Assembly (NCBI RefSeq): GCF_019565455.1
Contig: NZ_CP067377.1
Span: 1,866,001-1,930,000 of the forward strand
Source: Flavobacterium oreochromis
Lineage (GTDB): Bacteria > Bacteroidota > Bacteroidia > Flavobacteriales > Flavobacteriaceae
DNA length: 64,000 nt
Direction: 5' to 3'
Position 1 is the first letter of the stretch; each line of letters begins with the position of its first letter. Under the pieces are notes generated by a model. The model worked only from the letters and a program-made list of their open reading frames with translations, had not been told where the DNA came from and made no database searches. The position numbers and the translations under genes were made by a program. Positions 58,481 to 64,000 of the stretch are shown here, one piece after another.

Positions 58481-60126
58481 TTATTTTGCTTTTTTAAATC
58501 TTAAATGAATAGAACCTGTTGGAGCTGCCAACGTCTCTATCATTATATATAATGTGATTAGCTTATCTTTAGCTATAGTAGGTAAGGAAAACCCGCTGTT
58601 AAATCCATGTTTTATTATAGATTCAGTGTATAATACACTGTTATTAAAATTGTTTTCACTTGTGTATATGGCTATTTTTGTCGAAGCAGCCACATTATCT
58701 ACATAGTATATAGAATCAAGTGTCATTTCAAATGGAGAGATCCCTACCAAAGAGAAAAAGTTAGGGACTAAAGCCGAGGCTTGATTAACTCCTGTATTGA
58801 AACTAAATAAATTTCCCGAGTAAAAAGAGGGAAATTCTAAACCCATATATCTAGCTGAAGATCCTAGTCCATAGCCTATTACTCTACATTTAGGGAATGA
58901 AATATTATAAAATTCATCATTCTTAACTATCTGAATTACTTCATTAGCAAATAATTCAGATTTATTCTTTCCAATAACTCTATTATTAACTTTTACTTCA
59001 AACATCTGACCAGTGTCAGTGACAATTACTTTTAATATTGAATTAGCAGGAATGATAATATCAGGCACTAATGTATTTAAGTATTTTACAATACCTGCAA
59101 TATCTTGTGTTGATAAAGAAGTTGATAACACTTCGTGGTAGATGGGGAAAAATTAATATCAATATTACCCAAACCTAATAGCGATGTGTTATTGAGTGTT
59201 TTAATATTCTGACCACTAATGAGTTTTATCTGAAAGACATTAGCCAAAATTTCTAAAAAATTCGAAAAAATAATTTTATATTTCTTCTTTGAAGTAGACA
59301 TAGTAAAGTCAATATAATCCTCTTGAGCTATTACGTCAGTTTTTGGAAAGCTGTCGGTTGCCTGACCAAGACTGTCGCTGGTTAGTGGCGTTTTCTGATT
59401 GTTATCTGTGGTTTTACACCAAATTTTCCCATTGTATTCTATGCGGTCGTCTTTCTTAAGATGAATAACTCCTGAGCCAAAGTCTCTAGATCCTTCTACT
59501 GAAACGGTTAAATAATCTCCTTTTTCACCTGTGCCATCTGCTAATAGGGGAGTATTGTGAAAGGCATCATAATAACCTTTAGGGTGAGAAGCTGATCTAT
59601 CTATTAAGCCTAAAATAGGAGGTGTATTGCTTAATGAATTATCAGTAATGTTTATCTTAGCAATAATTACAGAATCAATAGGAACCGAAGGATCTAATGC
59701 TATTCCTATTGATTCTGTGCCTACAACTCTAGTAATTGTGCTGTTAGAATTAATAATTATAATATCGACCCTTATTGTGCCAGCACTAGAAAAAGGGATA
59801 TTAATTAATGTGTCTTGATTTTGAAAGCAAGTGATTCCGTTAATTAATGCAGAAACTTGTGCTTTCACGGTCAAATTATTTCCAGCCAAAACAATACTAC
59901 CAACGCTTAACAGCCTATTGTTTTGTTTTATTTGAACAGCATCTATTATTTGCCCAACCGTTATATGTTCAGAAACCCCGCTACTTGAAACAGGTATTTT
60001 TGAGTCTGATTTTAAAATAGATTGCCATGGTAGTTCGTATATTTTCTTCCCAGCAGAAACAAGATCGTTATACTTCTTGCTTAGCTCGGTTACTTTTTGC
60101 GATAGTACAGATAAAATATCACTCAT
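58481..60126 (-). CDS. Tail fibre-like protein (frameshifted near 59148)
   Basis: Two frames overlap by 46 bp, the second with a GTG start. A one-base addition in the GGGGAAAAA run at 59144-59152 (plus view) joins NNTSLLGLGNIDINF to HEVLSTSLSTQDIAGIVKYL, giving 548 residues. The N-terminus has a coiled segment (ILSVLSQKVTELSKKYNDLV). NNTSLLGLGNI is a motif common in phage fibre and baseplate proteins. It is probably one receptor-binding or fibre protein. Two separate genes remain possible. Confidence 0.68.
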
Positions 60127-60219
60127 TATCAGTTATTTTTCTCTGTACAAATATACTTTATTTTTATTTAGACTAAATAAAAATAAATACAACAAATTTT
60201 ATATTGCTTAGATTATTAG

Positions 60220-60227
60220 TAAATTTG
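60220..60227 (+). promoter_or_regulatory. -7 box (TAAATTTG) of the rightward cassette gene
   Basis: TAAATTTG ends six bases before the ATG at 60233. The nearest TTG is only 13 bp upstream, so the match is partial. Initiation here would give an almost leaderless mRNA. Confidence 0.45.
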
Positions 60228-60232
60228 GAACT

Positions 60233-60498
60233 ATGGGAGCTTTAGTCTTTATACTTTTAATCGTAGTAGGCCTACCTTGGTTAGGCTGTAATATCGGCAA
60301 GTCAATAGGAGGTTATTTAGATAATTCTTTTTCAGGCGGTAAGTATATTGATAGTTCTGTAAATAATCACTACCATACACATCAGAATATTACAGTAATA
60401 GATGATGAATATCACCGAAAAGGTGTTGAATACCATAATAAAAAAGAGAAGAAGAATTTGAAAAAGAATTTAATTATAAACAGAAAAGCCGTCAATAG
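60233..60498 (+). CDS. Small rightward membrane protein inside the late operon (moron-like, frameshifted)
   Basis: The ATG at 60233 begins MGALVFILLIVVGLPWLGCN, a membrane or signal segment, then NNHYHTHQNITVIDDEYHRK. As read the frame runs through a terminator to 60520. One more A in the six-A run near 60440-60445 gives NKKREEEFEKEFNYKQKSRQ and a stop at 60498, inside the terminator hairpin, for 88 residues. It is opposite to all late genes and has its own -7 box and terminator, as cargo genes do. Function unknown. Confidence 0.62.
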
Positions 60499-60514
60499 AC
60501 GGCTTTATTTTTTA
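60485..60514. terminator. Terminator of the rightward cassette gene
   Basis: AAAGCCGTC and GACGGCTTT pair around a four-base loop, followed by ATTTTTT on the plus strand. It sits between this gene and the convergent tail gene end at 60512. Confidence 0.82.
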
Positions 60515-62749
60515 GTATAGAATATACCCATTATCATATTCAATTATTCCTGGTATAGCAGAAACACTTCCATTGTACCCAACATTCCCAGTGGTTTTAC
60601 TATTATATGCGCTGCCAGTTTTTATCATAGAAGCTGTAAGAACATACAGGTTACTGTTTTCGAGCGGACCTTCAGTATTAAAATCAGAGTTCTTAACGTA
60701 GCCTACCTCGTCAATAAAAACATTTTCATGTGAAAGTGCTATCATTACTTTACGCCAAATTTCTTTTGTAACTGGTTCAAATTTAAACTCATCAACTTCG
60801 TACAAATTTGATTTAAGCATATAAACAGAACTGTCTGTTCTTTGAGTTTCTGAGTCACCATCTACTTTTCCTGATTTTTTTGTCAATGGAATTCTTATTT
60901 TATGAATTATTCCTGTGCTATAATCAATATCTGTATTTGTATCGTTATAGTACTTTATTTCAACAGTATCAGCGTGTCTTACTCTCACGTCAATATCTTC
61001 GCTTAATAGTTTTAGCGGGTGTAAATTAGACATTGAGGCTTCAATACTAACTGTAATTGTTTCATCGATATAATTACTCATATCAATTGTAAACTCGTAT
61101 ACTTCATAAGGTAATCGATTATAAGTACATTTTACTTTTTCTATGCGTTCTATATCACTATAACTGTTGTTCGTTATTAAAATATAAGAATCTAGTTTAT
61201 CATCATAATGCAATTCTTGAATTGTATATGAAACAGAATTTATGGAGAAAATATTTCCAATATCTCCCCACTCTGGCAGGTCGCCATTTAATGTATATTT
61301 TGAAATTACATTATTAGATGAATCGTATACATTCCCTGATTTAAAGTATATGGCCAATTTGCCATTTACAGATAATACTGAAGAATCTCTAATATCAGTT
61401 ATGTTTAAATTGTTAGATTTTTTATCTACAAGTAAATTAGTGGTCAATCCTGAATGATTTACGAAAACATTGTTTATTTTATAATTCGATTTAAATTGTG
61501 TTGTAATTATATCAGCCGTTTGAAATTGCTGAACTTCTCTAAATCTACTATCAACATCTACCTCATAACTCAATGTATTTTCGTCTTTTTTGTAGTTTGC
61601 GGAATCACCCCATGCTATTCTATCAGCAAATCGAATGCTATTCGATTTTGATAAATAAAAATAAGGATCGTTATCGCCAAATTCAGAAACGGTAAAAGTT
61701 TTTGTAAAAGAGCAACCAAATTGATCTCTGACATATAATGTATTTGAGCCAAGTGGTACTTGTGTAAATTGATTAGATACTTGATAATTTATGTTGTCAA
61801 GTGAATATTCTAATGCAAGTCCAGTCGTGCTTGTATTAGAATTTACTACTGCAGAATAGGTGTTGTTATTGTTTACTACAGAAATAAGATAATTATTAGG
61901 ATCTAGAACAGAGGGTGTATTTATATTCAATACGACTGTATCTGTGTAATCGATAATAACTCTTTCGTTTACATATGTAGACGTGACAGGCTTATCAATA
62001 TATAAGATGTATTCTGTGTTATCTGTTAAATGTATGTCTTTTATTGTGAAAAGTTTATTATTTTCTGTAGTTTTTGAGTACAGCACTAAAAAACTACTTC
62101 CTTTATAAAAATAATCCCTGTATGGAGATGATACGATAATACATGAAATATCACCTATATTAGAAAACCTTAACATTTCACTTATCTGCTTACGAGGTAA
62201 AGAAACAAGTGTATATTCAGAACTAGAACCCCTGTCTAAATTTAATTTAATTGGGTTAGCCTGATTAATCCCTCCGTTAATCAGGTTAACTGTTTTGTTT
62301 GTGATAATTTCACATTCTACTTTTTTACATTTATATGAATTATCAGTTTTAAAATTAACGTTCAAAAGGTTTAATCTAGCAGGGTTGTAATTATTGATTA
62401 TGGCAGTAATTAAGTCTGATCCATTGTAATTTGGTGCTCCAGATCCATATTTTGCAAAATATTGATTAGAATCTTTCAATTCTATGGTAACTATATTAGC
62501 AACTCTAGTGGTTGTAAGTGAACGATTAGATGCTTGTAATGCGTTATATAGTTGAATAGCTTCTGTTTCTCCAGGAATATTAGTTGGCGGTAAAATAGGT
62601 AACATATTGCTTGCGCCGTTCATCCAGTAGTAACTTCCTATACTTTTATTTTGCGGATACGACTGACCATAAGTACCTATATAAAAATAAAAGTATGTGT
62701 AATCTATTGTAAAGCTCTTGTTAAATGTTATTGTGATAGTTGAATTCAT
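60512..62749 (-). CDS. Large prophage tail protein
   Basis: 745 residues of mostly beta-rich sequence. It has many repeats of the type SNYDLTV-like strands and an Ig-like part about 300-370 (VLDPNNYLISVVNNNNTYSA, YVRDQFGCSFTKTFTVSE). It starts 3 bp after the upstream tail gene. It looks like a structural tail or baseplate protein of a flavophage, but no named family was recognised. Confidence 0.7.
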   Translation of the reverse strand: MNSTITITFNKSFTIDYTYFYFYIGTYGQSYPQNKSIGSYYWMNGASNMLPILPPTNIPGETEAIQLYNALQASNRSLTTTRVANIVTIELKDSNQYFAKYGSGAPNYNGSDLITAIINNYNPARLNLLNVNFKTDNSYKCKKVECEIITNKTVNLINGGINQANPIKLNLDRGSSSEYTLVSLPRKQISEMLRFSNIGDISCIIVSSPYRDYFYKGSSFLVLYSKTTENNKLFTIKDIHLTDNTEYILYIDKPVTSTYVNERVIIDYTDTVVLNINTPSVLDPNNYLISVVNNNNTYSAVVNSNTSTTGLALEYSLDNINYQVSNQFTQVPLGSNTLYVRDQFGCSFTKTFTVSEFGDNDPYFYLSKSNSIRFADRIAWGDSANYKKDENTLSYEVDVDSRFREVQQFQTADIITTQFKSNYKINNVFVNHSGLTTNLLVDKKSNNLNITDIRDSSVLSVNGKLAIYFKSGNVYDSSNNVISKYTLNGDLPEWGDIGNIFSINSVSYTIQELHYDDKLDSYILITNNSYSDIERIEKVKCTYNRLPYEVYEFTIDMSNYIDETITVSIEASMSNLHPLKLLSEDIDVRVRHADTVEIKYYNDTNTDIDYSTGIIHKIRIPLTKKSGKVDGDSETQRTDSSVYMLKSNLYEVDEFKFEPVTKEIWRKVMIALSHENVFIDEVGYVKNSDFNTEGPLENSNLYVLTASMIKTGSAYNSKTTGNVGYNGSVSAIPGIIEYDNGYILY

Positions 62750-62752
62750 ATT

Positions 62753-64000
62753 TTATCGATTTGCTTTAATTAATTTCCAACGACCTTTGCCGTTAGGTTT
62801 TAAGTTTATTAAGTACCCGTATTCTTGTAATCCTTTCTCGTTAGTAAACTCGATCATTCCGTACAAATTAGGTATAAGCCTACCATCAATTCTTGTGGAT
62901 CCATTTATTAACTTCATTATTTGATTATCACATTTGTAATCAAATTCAACTTCTTCTACCATGAAACGAGGCCTTGGCAATTCAATATTCTGAATATCGC
63001 CACTTTCTTTTATCTTCATCCCAGTAAGTAGTTCAGTTGTCAGATTACTGTTTGAGGTTGAACTAGTGTAACGTAAATAATCAGTTTTGTTTTTTATTAA
63101 ACAACCTCCGAACCACCACGCATGACGTAACATCATGTTGAAAGGGGTAAACCTTAGATGCGTAGCTGTTTCAGGTGAAAAAACACCCGTTGGCTTTGAT
63201 TTTTTATCATCTACCCATGTTCTTAATTTATAATGGTTAGAGGCGATATCCTTTTTCAAATCTAAAAAAAACACAGAGTTGTCTCGAGGAGTGTCTACGG
63301 TTTCGTTTTTAGACTTTTGTTTTCTTCGAGTAAACTCTAAGCCGTAAGAATCTGCTGCATATTCAGATATCTGATTGTATGAGTTTTTTAGCCTTGTCAG
63401 TACCGTCGAAAAAGTTGTCTTGGAATTGTATTCATCTAGCCCAAAAGCTTCTTCGTAGGTACCACCATCTTTATAGCCAATTTCTACAGAAGAATAGCAT
63501 CTATCTGTAGCAACGTTTCTCTTTACATTTTTTACCTGGTTAGGTAGTTTTATAGTTACGTTTCCGTTGAAAAAGAACTTTCTACTTTCAATTCTTACTC
63601 TCTCCTTGTTGCCTATGTACTCAATACCCATACCTAGATCACAACTAGCCATTAATGATGATAAGTAGTCTTTCAATGAAGTCGTAAGAGGTTTGAATAA
63701 ATCATTTTCCGAATTAGGATCTTTTTCAAACCCTCTAATCCATAAACCGTGTGCCATAGCTAAATGGCTAAATTCTCCATCTTCTTTATAGCCAATTTCT
63801 TTTCGCCCTAAAACTTCTGAATACAATAGGTTTTGCTTGCCAGTAATTATACTAGTGAGTCTTTCGCCTAATTCATGAGCAAACACGGCTTTTGTTGTTG
63901 TCGATTCGAATTCTGACTCTTCTTGAATGTCAATTTTAACTTCATAAAAGGTGAATTTTACATGTAAATGCCCTCTTTCTGTATAAGAGTCACCTAAACT
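62753..64000 (-). CDS. Prophage tail protein (5' end off the right edge)
   Basis: The frame is open to the window edge, so the real start is outside; a GTG at 63886 should not be used. At least 415 residues are visible. Contents such as FAHELGERLTSIITGKQN, AHGLWIRGFEKDPNSENDLF and TTSLKDYLSSLMASCDLGMG suggest a tail or baseplate structural protein. The following tail gene starts 3 bp downstream. Exact role not recognised. Confidence 0.7.
   Translation of the reverse strand, partial: SLGDSYTERGHLHVKFTFYEVKIDIQEESEFESTTTKAVFAHELGERLTSIITGKQNLLYSEVLGRKEIGYKEDGEFSHLAMAHGLWIRGFEKDPNSENDLFKPLTTSLKDYLSSLMASCDLGMGIEYIGNKERVRIESRKFFFNGNVTIKLPNQVKNVKRNVATDRCYSSVEIGYKDGGTYEEAFGLDEYNSKTTFSTVLTRLKNSYNQISEYAADSYGLEFTRRKQKSKNETVDTPRDNSVFFLDLKKDIASNHYKLRTWVDDKKSKPTGVFSPETATHLRFTPFNMMLRHAWWFGGCLIKNKTDYLRYTSSTSNSNLTTELLTGMKIKESGDIQNIELPRPRFMVEEVEFDYKCDNQIMKLINGSTRIDGRLIPNLYGMIEFTNEKGLQEYGYLINLKPNGKGRWKLIKANR

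Larger units (their letters stand above)
52276..64000. mobile_element. Prophage (left part, runs off the right edge)
   Basis: It begins at the tRNA-Met 3' end and includes an integrase, HicAB, an XRE regulator, endolysin, spanin-like protein and tail genes. Late genes run leftward toward the integrase end. The right attachment site is outside the window, so size and completeness cannot be given. Confidence 0.92.

Overview
The window is a low-GC chromosomal segment of a Bacteroidetes bacterium, most likely a Flavobacterium (Flavobacteriaceae). The evidence is a gliding-type T9SS adhesin followed by SprF-like and OmpA-like partners, flavobacterial promoters of the form TTG-N18-20-TAnnTTTG, a long-form AcnB and GAPDH, DUF4290 next to murA, and a temperate phage with a flavophage-like integrase. 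Species was not determined. The bases read as chromosome on the left and prophage on the right.

Layout. 1-7.1 kb: 3' part of a giant repeat adhesin, a PorP/SprF-like protein and an OmpA/PD40 protein, closed by a terminator. 7.2-12.6 kb: two parvulin-type periplasmic foldases, a MoxR ATPase and an esterase. 12.8-15.6 kb: aconitase B. 16.3-22.2 kb: accessory genes (LysM-P60 hydrolase, DUF1214-like secreted protein, membrane acyltransferase, NlpE-like lipoprotein, a GNAT enzyme). 22.2-32.5 kb: esterase, GAPDH, DegQ, dapF, GNAT, mltG, a lysozyme-like protein, an RsmI-like methylase, an LMW phosphatase and dnaA. 32.7-51.9 kb: housekeeping genes, including ribD, prmC, hisS, xerD, aroQ, murA, recQ, fmt, HU, yqgE and a pabC-like gene.

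52.2-64 kb: a tRNA-Met(CAU), then a prophage whose integrase starts 112 bp after the tRNA. Behind the integrase lie a HicAB toxin-antitoxin module with a visible autoregulatory promoter, an XRE regulator, a palindrome-rich control region, and a leftward late operon. In transcription order that operon carries tail proteins, a tail fibre, small membrane proteins, an M15 endolysin and a predicted one-piece spanin. A rightward one-gene cassette with its own promoter and terminator sits inside it. The prophage runs off the right edge.

A striking overall feature is that at least 17 genes, including essential ones (dnaA, fmt, prmC) and core metabolic ones (ribD, acnB), are each broken by one or two single-base indels, nearly all in homopolymer runs. 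Restoring one base recovers full-length family members (for example DnaA at 475 aa and AcnB at 921 aa). This is best explained by sequencing or assembly error, so these genes are given here as joined, probably functional genes with the indel position stated. Genuine novelty is most likely in the prophage (hicAB operator, spanin, antisense cassette, palindromic control region) and in the accessory block at 16-22 kb.
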